64,000 nt of DNA from Pseudomonadota bacterium. Its GTDB lineage: Bacteria > Pseudomonadota > Alphaproteobacteria > Acetobacterales > Acetobacteraceae. The stretch is taken from contig JAJZVV010000005.1 of the NCBI GenBank assembly GCA_021845595.1, forward strand, positions 142,943-206,942, written 5' to 3'. Position numbers and translations under genes: made by a program. Below, piece by piece: positions 1-8,763 of this stretch (position 1 is its first letter; each line of letters starts with the position of its first letter). Below the pieces are notes generated by a model. The model had not been told where the DNA came from. It saw only the letters and a program-made list of their open reading frames with translations, and did no database searches.

Positions 1-973
1 GCAGCATGAACGGGCGTCCGTTCAGCCCGACGCGTTCCTGGCGGTAGAACACCGGCCCGGGGTCATCCAGCTTGATCGCCAGTGCGGTCAGCAGCAGTAG
101 CGGCGTGGTAAGGGCGAGCACCGCCAAGCTGATGGCGATGTCGAACGCCCGCCGCAGACATGCTTCGATCGGGCGGTCGGGTGGGCGCACAGGCGCGTCG
201 AGTCCGCCAGACGGAGGCGCGGTCACGCCGGGTCGGAGCGCGTCCACGTCGATCCGGCCGAGATGTTGTTCCTCGAAGTCGGTGTCTGACAGAACACGCA
301 CGCCGGCCGCGCGCCAGCGCCGCAGTTCCATGTCCGGCAGCGCGCCATCGACCGGGCCGGCGACGACGACGCCCCAAATGCGCCGGCGGCTGCCGCTGAT
401 CCGGGCATCCAGAGCCACCGCCGCATCCGCCGGCGGAACGATGGCCGCCAGACGAAAGAACCCGTGCGCTTCGCCCGCGAGTGCCGCCCGCACGCGCGCC
501 GCGCGCGCTCCGCCGCCGATCAGCAGAATCGGCCGGTCGAGCATGCCGCGATGGCACGCGGCGCTGAATGCGGCGCGCGTGGCGAGCAGGCACGCCAGCC
601 ACGCCATCAGAACCCGCGCGAGGCCGAGCCGGTCGCTGCCCATCAGATGCGCCATGTCGAAGCCGAAGGCCAGGCTGGCAGCCAGTATGGCGGGGAAGGC
701 CGCGATGCCGGCCGCCACTGTGTTGACCAGGAGGCGGCGGGCCCGCAGGCAGATTTCGGGGCGATAGAGGCCGATCGCCAGCGACGTCAGGCCAATGGTG
801 AGCGCGAGCACCGCGGCGGGGTTCGCTGTAGCGGGATGGAGCCCGGCGCCCTCCATTACCCTGGCGCCGCTCGGCAGCAGAAGCACGTAGATGCCGATGA
901 AGGAGAGCAAAGAATCCGCCAGCCAGAGCGCCAGCATCTCGACCGGAAACAGACTGCCGAAAAGCCTGGTCAT
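1..973 (-). CDS. XrtA-associated polyprenyl glycosylphosphotransferase (3' end outside window)
   Basis: Membrane sugar-1-phosphate transferase expected to start exopolysaccharide repeat-unit synthesis on undecaprenyl phosphate. The frame opens at the ATG at 973-971 and stays open for 324 codons to the window edge, so the C-terminal part is missing. Hydrophobic helices lie near residues 11-34, 50-66 and 82-103, followed by a Rossmann-like middle region. The bacterial sugar transferase domain begins near residue 275 with RRAFDIAISL, a membrane hairpin, and then DDPGPVFYRQERVG, the hallmark of the PF02397 family. Length and layout match the sugar transferases of PEP-CTERM loci. It is divergent from the export operon that starts at 1907, with a tRNA gene between them. 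The family assignment is firm; the sugar is unknown. Confidence 0.88.
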   Translation of the reverse strand, partial: MTRLFGSLFPVEMLALWLADSLLSFIGIYVLLLPSGARVMEGAGLHPATANPAAVLALTIGLTSLAIGLYRPEICLRARRLLVNTVAAGIAAFPAILAASLAFGFDMAHLMGSDRLGLARVLMAWLACLLATRAAFSAACHRGMLDRPILLIGGGARAARVRAALAGEAHGFFRLAAIVPPADAAVALDARISGSRRRIWGVVVAGPVDGALPDMELRRWRAAGVRVLSDTDFEEQHLGRIDVDALRPGVTAPPSGGLDAPVRPPDRPIEACLRRAFDIAISLAVLALTTPLLLLTALAIKLDDPGPVFYRQERVGLNGRPFML

Positions 974-1524
974 GCTCTCCTCGCTTCGCCCCGGCTGCCC
1001 GCCGCAGCTTCTTATCAAGTCCGGCCCGCCGCCCCTGGGCGCCGACCGATCTGGCGGCCGCCGCTGTAGGCATCTCCGCCTGACGTGCGCCGCCTTTCCG
1101 TCGCGCCGCGGAGCGCAGGGGGCGCAAACCGACCCTCGAACACGTGGACACGGACACGTCACCGCCAAAGCGCACCAGCGCCTCAACGGCGTACACTACT
1201 CAGTGAACGAAAAGCGTCCGCAAATATTTATGACGATCTCAAAGCCATCCCATCACTTGCCACAGACCCACAAAACCCGCACGTGGATTGCCGGATTTCT
1301 GAACCGTGACCAGACGGCCACCCGACTACGCTACCGCCCCAAAATGACGCATTCCAAAAACCGGGAGCCAGGGATGTGCCTAAAAAAACATCTTTCGTTG
1401 ACAGTTCCCTAGCATCGGAGCGATCCCGCCGTCAAGCCGAAACGGGCGGGATCTCGCACTCGTGTCCATTGCGGACGGTCTCGGGACGGCAGCCTGAACG
1501 GCGCGCGGGGCGCGCGCATCGGTC

Positions 1525-1553
1525 TTTACTCCCTGTCAATAAAAGGCTATTTA
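1525..1553 (+). promoter_or_regulatory. Candidate sigma-70-type promoter upstream of tRNA-Val and the EPS operon
   Basis: TTTACT at 1525-1530 and TATTTA at 1548-1553 are separated by 17 bp in an AT-rich patch. Transcription would start near 1560, just before a hairpin, and could feed the tRNA-Val gene and the EPS operon. The match to consensus is only partial. Confidence 0.4.
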
Positions 1554-1568
1554 GACTGGGTTTGTGGA

Positions 1569-1605
1569 CGAACCGATCCTGTCCACCGCGTGGACTGAGG
1601 GTTCG
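1569..1605 (+). other. Stable two-tier hairpin in the leader before tRNA-Val
   Basis: CGAACC (1569-1574) pairs with GGTTCG (1600-1605), and inside it GTCCAC (1581-1586) pairs with GTGGAC (1590-1595) around a CGC loop. No T-run follows; a C-run does, so it does not look like a classical terminator. It could be a structured 5' leader, a processing signal or part of a small RNA. Confidence 0.45.
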
Positions 1606-1706
1606 GCCCCCCCCGCGTCCGGAGCGTGCCGGTTGAGCTGCACAGGGCGGTGGCTTGAAGTTGGTGTGTCGCCGGGTCCCGTCGGCTCGGGCGTAGGCAA
1701 GTCTGC

Positions 1707-1780
1707 AGGCGTGTAGCTCATCGGCAGAGCGCTGCCATTACATGGCAGAGGAGGGGGTTCAATTCCTTCCGCGCCTACCA
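1707..1780 (+). tRNA. tRNA-Val (anticodon TAC)
   Basis: A 74-nt cloverleaf with encoded CCA. The acceptor stem is AGGCGTG/CGCGCCT, the D stem GCTC/GAGC, and the anticodon stem CTGCC/GGCAG around the loop ATTACAT, giving anticodon TAC. The T stem is GGGGG/CCTTC with two G-U pairs around TTCAATT. Mild oddities are an A-U first pair, a four-base variable loop and two wobbles in the T arm. It lies between the divergent EPS genes. Confidence 0.82.
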
Positions 1781-1786
1781 AAACGC

Positions 1787-1801
1787 GGTCCAGGTTGGAC
1801 C
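1787..1801 (+). terminator. Small hairpin directly after tRNA-Val
   Basis: GGTCCA (1787-1792) and TGGACC (1796-1801) form a perfect 6-bp stem with a three-base loop 6 bp after the tRNA CCA end. There is no real T-run, so this may be a weak terminator or a 3' processing element. Confidence 0.3.
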
Positions 1802-1906
1802 TTCGATCGCGTCGCCCCTGTGGGGTATGCTACCAATGGGCACCGGCGGCGGATGCTGCCGAGGGGCCAATTCGGGCCAGGGCTTTATCGACCGGACACG
1901 AAAACC

Positions 1907-2569
1907 ATGTCCAAGCGAGCGGGGCGGAGAGAGATCGTGAATGTGATACGGGGCGCCGTTGGGGCGGGGCTGTTCTGGGTGTTGGCACCGCTGCTCGCAG
2001 GGTGCGCGGGCGGTGCGCCGCCGACCTCGACCGTCACCGCGGAGAGCGCGAAGGCGAGCGCGCAATACCAGATCGGCCCGGGCGATTCGCTGGATATCTT
2101 TGTCTATCACGCTCCGGATCTGACCGTGAACGGCCTGCCGGTACGGCCGGATGGCCGCATCTCAATGCCGCTGATCCCGGACATCGTTGCCGCCGGCAAG
2201 ACGCCGACCCAGCTCAGCAAGGAGCTCGAGGGCAAGCTCGCGCAGTATGTGCGCGATCCCGTCGTGACGGTGATGGTGCGCTCGTTCGTCGGACCGTTCG
2301 ATCGGCAGATCCGCGTCATCGGCGAAGCCACCGATCCGGCCGCGATCCCCTACCGCGATCACATGACCGTGCTCGACGTGATGATCGCGACCAAGGGGCT
2401 GACCAAGTTTGCTGCCGGCAACCGCGCCGTGATCATCCGCCGCCTGCCCGATGGCAAGGAGGAGACCATCCACGTGCATCTCGACTCGCTCGTGAAGAGC
2501 GGCGACATCTCGCAGAATGTCGAAATGCAGCCGGGTGACACGCTGATCATTCCGCAGACCTGGTTCTGA
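1907..2569 (+). CDS. XrtA/PEP-CTERM system polysaccharide export lipoprotein (Wza-like)
   Basis: Outer-membrane polysaccharide export protein of the Wza/EpsA type, expected to form the exit channel for the exopolysaccharide. The product has a basic N-terminus, a hydrophobic stretch and a lipobox (LLAGC) near residue 32, so it should be a lipoprotein. A Poly_export domain follows (YQIGPGDSLDIFVYHAPDL, VRPDGRISMPLI), then a SLBB-like beta-grasp segment ending in QPGDTLIIPQTWF. The ATG at 1907 is chosen; a GTG at 1937 has a better Shine-Dalgarno (GGAGAGAG) and still keeps the lipobox, so it is a serious alternative. First gene of the rightward operon, 9 bp before the chain-length gene. Confidence 0.9.
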   Translation: MSKRAGRREIVNVIRGAVGAGLFWVLAPLLAGCAGGAPPTSTVTAESAKASAQYQIGPGDSLDIFVYHAPDLTVNGLPVRPDGRISMPLIPDIVAAGKTPTQLSKELEGKLAQYVRDPVVTVMVRSFVGPFDRQIRVIGEATDPAAIPYRDHMTVLDVMIATKGLTKFAAGNRAVIIRRLPDGKEETIHVHLDSLVKSGDISQNVEMQPGDTLIIPQTWF

Positions 2570-2578
2570 GGGCGCGCC

Positions 2579-4150
2579 GTGGACCAGATCCGCGTTCTGC
2601 TCCACCGCTACCTGGTCGCCGGCTGGCGCTATCGCTGGGTCGCCCTGGCGCTGGCCTGGGTCGTCTCGCTGGGCGGCTGGTTCGCGGTCTACCTGATCCC
2701 GAACCAGTTCGAAGCCAAGGCCCGGATGTTCGTCGACGCCGATGCGGTGCTGACACCCTTGCTGCGCGGCCTCGCCATCGACAGCGGCACGCTCAACGAA
2801 GTGGAGATGCTGCAGCGCACTCTGCTCAGCGCGCCGAACATCGACAAATTGATTTCGCGCACGAGCCTCGAGCTGCAGATATCCAGCCCGATCGAACGCG
2901 AGCGTCTGGTGCAGGCGCTGCAGACCCAGATCGCGATCAACCCGCAGACCCACAACCTGTTCACCATCAGCTACCGCAACCCGCAACCGAAGCTGGCCCT
3001 CGAGGTGGTGCAGACGCTCATCACCATTTTCATCGAGAAGGCGACGGGTTCCAACCGCACGTCGATGGACAATGCCGAGCAGTTTCTCGGCCAGCAGATC
3101 AGCGCCTATGAAGACAAGTTGCGCGCGGCGGAAAAGCGGCGCGCCGACTTCCGCACGAAATTCATGGACCTGTTGCCGAACGACCTCAACGGCGGACTGA
3201 CGCGTCTGGAGATGGCGCGCAGCCAGATCGAGCAGCTCGGCGGCGTGCTGCAGGATGCCCAGGCGAAGCGGGACATGCTGGCCAAGGAGCTGGCCGCGAC
3301 GCCGCCCACCGTCTCGGCGGCCGAGGCGGCCAATCTCGGCGGTGCTGGCGGCGGAGGGAATCCGGAACTGGTTCAGGCGCGGCGTCATCTCGAGGAGCTT
3401 CGTCTGCGCTTCACGGACCAATATCCGGATGTGATCGCGCAGAAGAAATTCATCGAGATGCTGGAGAAGGCTCCGCCGCCGGCCCATGCAGCGCCGCGCG
3501 CCGCCGCGCCCAAGCCCGAGGACGGGGCGCCGGCGGCGCCGGCGAAGGCGCGGGGCGGCGTGCCCAATCCGGTCTATGAGCACCTCAAAGTACTGCTCGT
3601 CGATGCGGAGGCAGCGCTGGCGTCGACCAAGCGGCAACTCGCGGAGACCGACCGCGACCGCAGCCGGCTCGAGGCGGTGTTGCAGAAGGAGCCGCTGGTT
3701 CAGGCGGAATTCCAGAATCTCGACCGCGACTACACGGTGCTGCAGCAGAACTACCAGCAGCTGCTCGAGCGGCGCGAGCAGATGCGGCTGTCGGCGGCGG
3801 CTGATCGGGAAGCCGACAAGATCAAACTCCAGATCGTCGATCCGCCCGAGATGCCGCGCGTGCCGGTGGCGCCCAAACGCGGCCTGCTGTTTTCCGGCGT
3901 GCTTCTGGTCGGCCTCGGGGCCGGGGCCGGCCTGGCGCTGCTGCTCGCTCAGCTCGACCGTTCCTTCCCCACGGTCGAAGATCTGCGCGATCTCGGTCTG
4001 CCCGTGGTCGGCGGCATTTCGCTGCTCGGGCCGGTGCAGCGCACGCGCAATTTCGCTGGCAGCGCCGTCTTCGCGCTCGGTTTGGTGCTGCTAGGGGCGC
4101 TCTATGGCGGCCTGATGTCGGGATTGCTGCACATTCCGCGAGTGATTTGA
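2579..4150 (+). CDS. XrtA system polysaccharide chain-length determinant (Wzz-like)
   Basis: Inner-membrane co-polymerase that sets polymer length and couples to the tyrosine kinase. The 523-residue product has an N-terminal membrane helix (about residues 20-42) and a Wzz domain. A long charged coiled-coil region spans roughly 165-420, interrupted by an Ala/Pro-rich linker near 300-325. Two further helices lie near 440-460 and 495-515. The GTG start at 2579 is inferred; no upstream ATG fits. The size and two-helix C-terminus fit the PEP-CTERM-associated chain-length family. Located directly before its predicted kinase partner. Confidence 0.9.
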   Translation: MDQIRVLLHRYLVAGWRYRWVALALAWVVSLGGWFAVYLIPNQFEAKARMFVDADAVLTPLLRGLAIDSGTLNEVEMLQRTLLSAPNIDKLISRTSLELQISSPIERERLVQALQTQIAINPQTHNLFTISYRNPQPKLALEVVQTLITIFIEKATGSNRTSMDNAEQFLGQQISAYEDKLRAAEKRRADFRTKFMDLLPNDLNGGLTRLEMARSQIEQLGGVLQDAQAKRDMLAKELAATPPTVSAAEAANLGGAGGGGNPELVQARRHLEELRLRFTDQYPDVIAQKKFIEMLEKAPPPAHAAPRAAAPKPEDGAPAAPAKARGGVPNPVYEHLKVLLVDAEAALASTKRQLAETDRDRSRLEAVLQKEPLVQAEFQNLDRDYTVLQQNYQQLLERREQMRLSAAADREADKIKLQIVDPPEMPRVPVAPKRGLLFSGVLLVGLGAGAGLALLLAQLDRSFPTVEDLRDLGLPVVGGISLLGPVQRTRNFAGSAVFALGLVLLGALYGGLMSGLLHIPRVI

Positions 4151-4152
4151 GC

Positions 4153-5115
4153 ATGGACATGAAGTCGGGCGAGACCAGGCCGGGTCACTTGGCGGAGCGG
4201 CTGGCTGAGCGCCTGCGCGCGCGCGGCGGGTTGGCCGGCTCGGAGTTGCTGTTCCAGCCGGCGCCGGCCGAGATCGCGGGCGGCTTGACCGAATCCGCGC
4301 CGTCGGCGAAGGTCGACGGGCTGATTCCCCCTCCGGCCGCGGCATTCCGCCCGACGGAGGAGCCTTCGGGTCGCCCGGCTCCGGACCCGCGGACGGTCGG
4401 CATGGACGTGCTGGAGAAGGCGGGCATGCTGTCACTCGCGAAGGGCCGGACCCGCGTTTCCGAGGAGTTCCGCATCGCGCAGGGGCAGATTCTGCGCCTT
4501 TTGGCGGCGCCGCAAGGGGCGAGGCGGGGGCTGGCCAATCTGCTCATGGTCACCAGCGCCAAGCCCGGCGAGGGCAAGAGTTTTGCCTCGCTCAACCTGG
4601 CGATGAGCATCGCGCGCTGGGGCGGGCGCGGGGTGGTGCTGGCGGATTGCGACAGCAAGGTGCATTCGCTGAGCGAACGGCTCGGGCTGCTGGAGCGGCC
4701 GGGGGTGCTCGATATCGCGTCCGGTGCGCCGCAGCCCGTCGCGGACATGGTCGTTCCGACGGATATTCCCGGCCTTGCCGTGCTGCCGATCGGTACCCGC
4801 GACGATCATCGGGACCAGATCGCCGCCGGGCGGCCGATCAGCCTGGTGGTCGAGCGCATCGCCCGGGCCTTTCCCGACCGGGTCGTGGTGCTCGACGCGC
4901 CGCCCTGCCTGGCGAGCAGCGATCCCAGCATGCTGGCGCCCTTGGTCGGCCAGACGGTGTTGATCGTCGAGGCGGAGAAGACGCAGCGCAGCGAGGTTGA
5001 ATCGGCACTCGAGTTCCTGCAGTCCTGCGAGAATGTCACTCTGCTTCTCAACAAGGTGCAGTTGACGGCGAGCCACACATTCGGCGCGTACGGGGCCTAT
5101 GGGGTCTATCCCTGA
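4153..5115 (+). CDS. XrtA-associated tyrosine autokinase (CpsD/CapB family)
   Basis: Cytoplasmic BY-kinase that phosphorylates itself on C-terminal tyrosines and controls polymerisation with the adjacent Wzz-like protein. The 320-residue product has a low-complexity N-terminus of about 115 residues. Then come Walker A (SAKPGEGKS, residues 135-143), Walker A' (VVLADCD, Asp165/Asp167) and Walker B (VVVLDAPP, Asp248). The tail ends with a short tyrosine cluster, Tyr313, Tyr316 and Tyr319, the presumed autophosphorylation sites. The ATG at 4153 is used; a TTG at 4147 would overlap the upstream stop codon. Its 3' end overlaps the next gene by 17 bp. Confidence 0.9.
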   Translation: MDMKSGETRPGHLAERLAERLRARGGLAGSELLFQPAPAEIAGGLTESAPSAKVDGLIPPPAAAFRPTEEPSGRPAPDPRTVGMDVLEKAGMLSLAKGRTRVSEEFRIAQGQILRLLAAPQGARRGLANLLMVTSAKPGEGKSFASLNLAMSIARWGGRGVVLADCDSKVHSLSERLGLLERPGVLDIASGAPQPVADMVVPTDIPGLAVLPIGTRDDHRDQIAAGRPISLVVERIARAFPDRVVVLDAPPCLASSDPSMLAPLVGQTVLIVEAEKTQRSEVESALEFLQSCENVTLLLNKVQLTASHTFGAYGAYGVYP

Positions 5116-6889
5116 GCAGCCGCGCCTTCGGGCGCGGCGCGTCGTCGGGTCTCGACACCCACAGGTGCGAGCGGGGCTGCTCGCCGCCGCCGGTCTGATG
5201 CTGTTAGCGGCCCCGGCGGCGTTCGCTCAAACCGCCGACGGCGGGGACAGCGGCGGCGGGTCGCTGTCGGACACCATCGCCGCTCCCTCGCCGCAATCGG
5301 TCCCGGCGCCATTTCTCAGTAGTGCTCCGGGCAGCCTGTTGGGCGGCAACCCGACCCTGCCCGGCACGGCGGTCGGCGTCCGGGTCGGCCCGCTCGGGCA
5401 GCAGATCGACCAGTTGACCGCCGGCCCGCTGATCGCTGCCGGGGGCTGGACCTTCACGCCCTCGATCGGCGCGCAGGAAATGTGGTTCTCGAACAGCGGC
5501 ACGCCGGCGCAAAGTCCGGCGGCCTATGTCATGACCAATATCGCGCCGGCCCTGACCATCACCGCGAACACGCCGACCGTCCAGGCGAACGTCTCCTACA
5601 ACCCGGATTTCATGTTTTTCTCCGGCGGGCTGGGCAACGACATCGCCGAGAACCTCAACGCCAGCGCAACGGTGACGCTGGTTCCCGAGACCTTGTTTGT
5701 CGATCTGCGCGGCTACGCCACCCAGCTCACCGCCACGGGCGGCTATGCGCCGGGCACGGTGAATACGACCAACCCGGCGAACATGACGCAGATCACGAGC
5801 TTCATCATCACGCCGTTCCTGCGCCATCAGTTCGGCACGTTCGGCACCGGCGAAATCGGCTACTCGCTCGGGCGGACCGCCTTCGCCACCCCGGGCGGGG
5901 GGGCGGCCACCGCGACCCCGGGCCTGAACTCGTTCTACAACTCCACCGCGCTCAGCCAGCAGGAATATGTGGCGTTCAAGAACGGCGATGATTTCGGCCA
6001 GATCATCGCCTCGACCCTGATCCTCGCCGAGCAGGACACGGCGAGCGGGGCGGCGCCTTCGGGGCACAACAATCTGGCGCTGCAGACCCTGGGGTATCAG
6101 CTCACCCCGCGGCTCTCGCTCCTCGGCCAGATCGGCTACGAGGACATCGCCTATAGCGGTCTGCCGCCGGTGCGGATCGAGGATGCGGTCTGGAGCGTCG
6201 GGTTCCAGTATACGCCGACGCCGGGCAGCCAGATCACCGCCGGCTATGGCCATCGGGACGGCGTCGACGCGCCGTTCCTGACCGCTGCCTATGCGCTGAC
6301 CGCGCGCAGCACGCTGTATGCGACCTACTCGGAATCGATCAGCACCGGCGCCACCGCCATCCAGAGCGGCGCGGCGGGGTCGACGGTCGACCCGGTGGGC
6401 AATTCGCTCGACCCGACGACGAACGCGCCGCTGCTCGTCGCCAATGGGTTCTACGCCCTGATGCCGGGCATCTTCCGCACGCAGAGCCTGTCGGTCACGG
6501 AGACGACGACGTTCGATTGGGCGACCGTGTCGCTGTCGCTGCAGCAGATGCTGATGAAGGAGATCTCGCAGTATGTCGGCGTTCCCGGCTTCTCGCAGAA
6601 TGGCAGCTACGCGACGCTCAGTCTGACACGGCCGGTGAGCGTGGACATCACCACCAGCGCGTCGGTGTCGTATGGCGTTCTCTATACCGGGGTCATGCAG
6701 GGCCAGGGCACGCCGCTGGTCCCCAACGGCAATGCCGATGTCTTTTCGGCGACGTTGGGCGTCACCGACCAGCTCACGCGCACCATTTCCGGGTCCTTGA
6801 TGTATCAGCTCAGCAATTTTTCACAACGTTCAGCCAATACGAGGCTACTCCAGAATATGGTCATGCTCAGCGTGAACAAGACCTTCTGA
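5099..6889 (+). CDS. PEP-CTERM/XrtA-associated outer-membrane beta-barrel protein
   Basis: The 596-residue product starts with a long basic n-region and a signal peptide ending around AAPAAFAQ (near residue 44). The rest alternates short amphipathic strands rich in Gly, Thr, Ser and Asn, and ends with a C-terminal aromatic residue (VNKTF), as expected for an outer-membrane barrel. Position and pattern match the TIGR03016-type proteins found only in exosortase EPS loci, whose exact role is unknown; a part in secretion is likely. The ATG at 5099 overlaps the kinase gene, and a GTG at 5165 would shorten the n-region. Confidence 0.82.
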   Translation: MGSIPEQPRLRARRVVGSRHPQVRAGLLAAAGLMLLAAPAAFAQTADGGDSGGGSLSDTIAAPSPQSVPAPFLSSAPGSLLGGNPTLPGTAVGVRVGPLGQQIDQLTAGPLIAAGGWTFTPSIGAQEMWFSNSGTPAQSPAAYVMTNIAPALTITANTPTVQANVSYNPDFMFFSGGLGNDIAENLNASATVTLVPETLFVDLRGYATQLTATGGYAPGTVNTTNPANMTQITSFIITPFLRHQFGTFGTGEIGYSLGRTAFATPGGGAATATPGLNSFYNSTALSQQEYVAFKNGDDFGQIIASTLILAEQDTASGAAPSGHNNLALQTLGYQLTPRLSLLGQIGYEDIAYSGLPPVRIEDAVWSVGFQYTPTPGSQITAGYGHRDGVDAPFLTAAYALTARSTLYATYSESISTGATAIQSGAAGSTVDPVGNSLDPTTNAPLLVANGFYALMPGIFRTQSLSVTETTTFDWATVSLSLQQMLMKEISQYVGVPGFSQNGSYATLSLTRPVSVDITTSASVSYGVLYTGVMQGQGTPLVPNGNADVFSATLGVTDQLTRTISGSLMYQLSNFSQRSANTRLLQNMVMLSVNKTF

Positions 6890-6892
6890 CGG

Positions 6893-7903
6893 ATGCGCCC
6901 CATGTTCGCGGAATATTACGGCTTCAACGCGATGCCGTTCCAGCTCACGCCGGACAGCCGGTTTTTCTATTCCAGCAGCGTCCACGCCCGCGCCATCGCG
7001 CACCTGATCTACGGCCTGTCGCAGCAGGAGGGCTTCATCATCGTCACCGGCGAGGTCGGCGCCGGCAAGACGACGCTGGTCGAGCGGCTGTGGTCGCAGC
7101 TGGATCGTTCCACCTACACCATCGCGCGGATCGTCACCTCGCAGGTCTCCGGTGATGATTTGCTGCGTCTGACCGCGGCGGCGTTCGGCGCCGGCGAGGG
7201 CGGCGACAAGGCGACGCTGCTGCGCGGCATCGAGGCCATCCTGCGCGACCATCGCGCCGCCGGGCGCCGGGCGCTGCTGGTGGTGGACGAGGTGCAGAGC
7301 CTTTCGGTCGCCGGGCTGGAGGAGCTGCGCATGCTCTCCAACATCACCGATGACGGACATGCCCTGCTGCAGACCATTCTGCTCGGGCAGCCGCAGTTCC
7401 GCCGCATGCTGGCCAGTCCGGAGCTGGAGCAGCTCCGCCAGCGGGTGCTCGCCTCGTTTCATCTCGGGCCGTTGAACGAGGACGAGACCCACGCCTACAT
7501 CGAGTTCCGGCTGCGCGCGGCGGGGTGGGCGGGCAATCCCTCCTTCGAGCCCGAGGTGTTCCCGCTCGTCTTTCGCCACACCGGCGGCATTCCCCGTCGC
7601 ATCAACCGGCTCTGCTCGCGCCTGCTGCTCTATGGCGCGCTCGAGGAGCGCGCCGAGATCAGTGCCGCGATGGTCGAGACGACCGCCCGGGAGCTGCTGG
7701 AGGATCTCGGCAGCGGCCATCCAGGGCCGGCGATGCCGGGCTCCGCGTCGCTGCCGGGGTCGGCCCAGGCCGCAGGCGCGCTCGAGCTGGCGCATCTCGC
7801 CCATCGGATGGACGCGCTGGAGCACGCGCTGGCACGGCGCGAGCGCGTGTTCCAGCGCTTCATCGACCTGCTCGGCACCCTCTCGGACGTGCGCCGGCCA
7901 TGA
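6893..7903 (+). CDS. XrtA-associated ATPase (ExeA/GspA-like AAA protein)
   Basis: AAA+ ATPase of the kind found beside exosortase genes (TIGR03015 type) and related to the GspA/ExeA secretion ATPases. Visible motifs are the N-terminal FAEYYGFNAMPFQLTPD signature, Walker A GEVGAGKTT (Lys59) and Walker B LLVVDEVQ (Asp132-Glu133). An arginine-rich sensor region (RHTGGIPRRINRLCSRLLL) follows. The product is 336 residues from the ATG at 6893; an ATG three codons later (6902) fits the family N-terminus better. Its last bases overlap the deacetylase start (ATGA), which suggests translational coupling. Confidence 0.9.
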   Translation: MRPMFAEYYGFNAMPFQLTPDSRFFYSSSVHARAIAHLIYGLSQQEGFIIVTGEVGAGKTTLVERLWSQLDRSTYTIARIVTSQVSGDDLLRLTAAAFGAGEGGDKATLLRGIEAILRDHRAAGRRALLVVDEVQSLSVAGLEELRMLSNITDDGHALLQTILLGQPQFRRMLASPELEQLRQRVLASFHLGPLNEDETHAYIEFRLRAAGWAGNPSFEPEVFPLVFRHTGGIPRRINRLCSRLLLYGALEERAEISAAMVETTARELLEDLGSGHPGPAMPGSASLPGSAQAAGALELAHLAHRMDALEHALARRERVFQRFIDLLGTLSDVRRP

Positions 7904-8757
7904 TCCGCCCGATCAACGCCATGACCGTGGACGTCGAGGATTATTTCCAGGTCCAGGCGCTGTCCCCGGCGATCCCGCGCGCCACGTGGGACAGTATCCC
8001 CTGCCGCGTCGAGGCCAATGTCGAGCGCATCCTCGCCCAGTTCGATGCGGCCGGCATCCGCGCCACGTTTTTCACCCTGGGTTGGATCGCCGAGCGCCAT
8101 GGCGCGATGGTCCGGCGCATCGTCGCCGCCGGGCACGAGCTCGCCAGCCACGGCTACGACCACGTCCGCGCCGACCGCTTCACGGAGGCACAGTTCCGCG
8201 CCGATGTCGGCCGCACCCGCCGGCTGCTCGAGGATGTCGGCGGCGCCGCGGTCGCCGGCTACCGCGCGCCCACCTTCTCGATCGGCCGCACCAACCAATG
8301 GGCGTTCGATGCGCTGGAGGCCGAGGGCTACCGGTATTCCTCCTCGGTCTACCCGGTGCGCCACGATCTCTATGGCACGCCGGACGCGCCGCGCTTCCCC
8401 TATCGGCCGGGCAGCGGCGCGCTGTGGGAAATCCCGATGACGACGGTGCGGCTGTTCGGCCGCAACCTGCCTGCCGCCGGCGGTGGCTATTTCCGTCTGC
8501 TGCCCTACCGGCTCTTCCGCCTCGGCCTGGCCCGGCGCAATCACACCGAGTCCGCCTCGGGCATCTTCTATTTCCACCCGTGGGAAGTGGACCCGGGCCA
8601 GCCGCGCGTCCACGGCGTCGGCGCGCTCGCGCGCTTCCGCCACTACATCAACCTTGCCCGCACAGCGCCGCGGCTCGACCGGCTGTTGCGGGATTTCGCC
8701 TGGGACCGGATGGACCGCGCCTTCGCCGACGTGCTCGCCCAAGCGCCGGCGGAGTAG
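7900..8757 (+). CDS. XrtA system polysaccharide deacetylase
   Basis: NodB-type carbohydrate esterase (CE4), expected to remove acetyl groups from the exopolysaccharide. The 285-residue product shows the catalytic/metal motif TVDVEDYF (Asp11, Asp14), the metal histidines SHGYDH (His84, His88), and YRAPTFSIG as the third motif. The C-terminal part (FYFHPWEVDPGQPRV) is the DUF3473 segment typical of PEP-CTERM deacetylases (TIGR03006). It has no signal peptide. It starts in an ATGA overlap with the ATPase gene and ends 6 bp before the FemAB-like gene. Confidence 0.92.
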   Translation: MIRPINAMTVDVEDYFQVQALSPAIPRATWDSIPCRVEANVERILAQFDAAGIRATFFTLGWIAERHGAMVRRIVAAGHELASHGYDHVRADRFTEAQFRADVGRTRRLLEDVGGAAVAGYRAPTFSIGRTNQWAFDALEAEGYRYSSSVYPVRHDLYGTPDAPRFPYRPGSGALWEIPMTTVRLFGRNLPAAGGGYFRLLPYRLFRLGLARRNHTESASGIFYFHPWEVDPGQPRVHGVGALARFRHYINLARTAPRLDRLLRDFAWDRMDRAFADVLAQAPAE

Positions 8758-8763
8758 GGCGGT

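Larger units (their letters stand above)
974..1706. other. 733-bp non-coding stretch between the divergent EPS genes
   Basis: No convincing protein gene is seen on either strand; open frames here have arginine-rich compositions typical of GC-rich shadow frames. The part from about 1200 to 1560 is clearly richer in A+T than the genes around it. It contains a promoter-like pair at 1525-1553 and a stable hairpin at 1569-1605, annotated separately. It probably carries the promoters of the leftward sugar transferase and of the rightward tRNA/EPS transcript. Confidence 0.6.

Noticed and set aside
63..1196. Long leftward open frame overlapping the sugar transferase gene
   Set aside because: Its translation is arginine/glycine/alanine-rich without any domain; the frame one position over gives a clear glycosylphosphotransferase.
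1551..1781. Small leftward frame antisense to tRNA-Val (GAEGIEPPPLPCNG-like product)
   Set aside because: This peptide type is a known artefact of translating the reverse strand of a tRNA gene.
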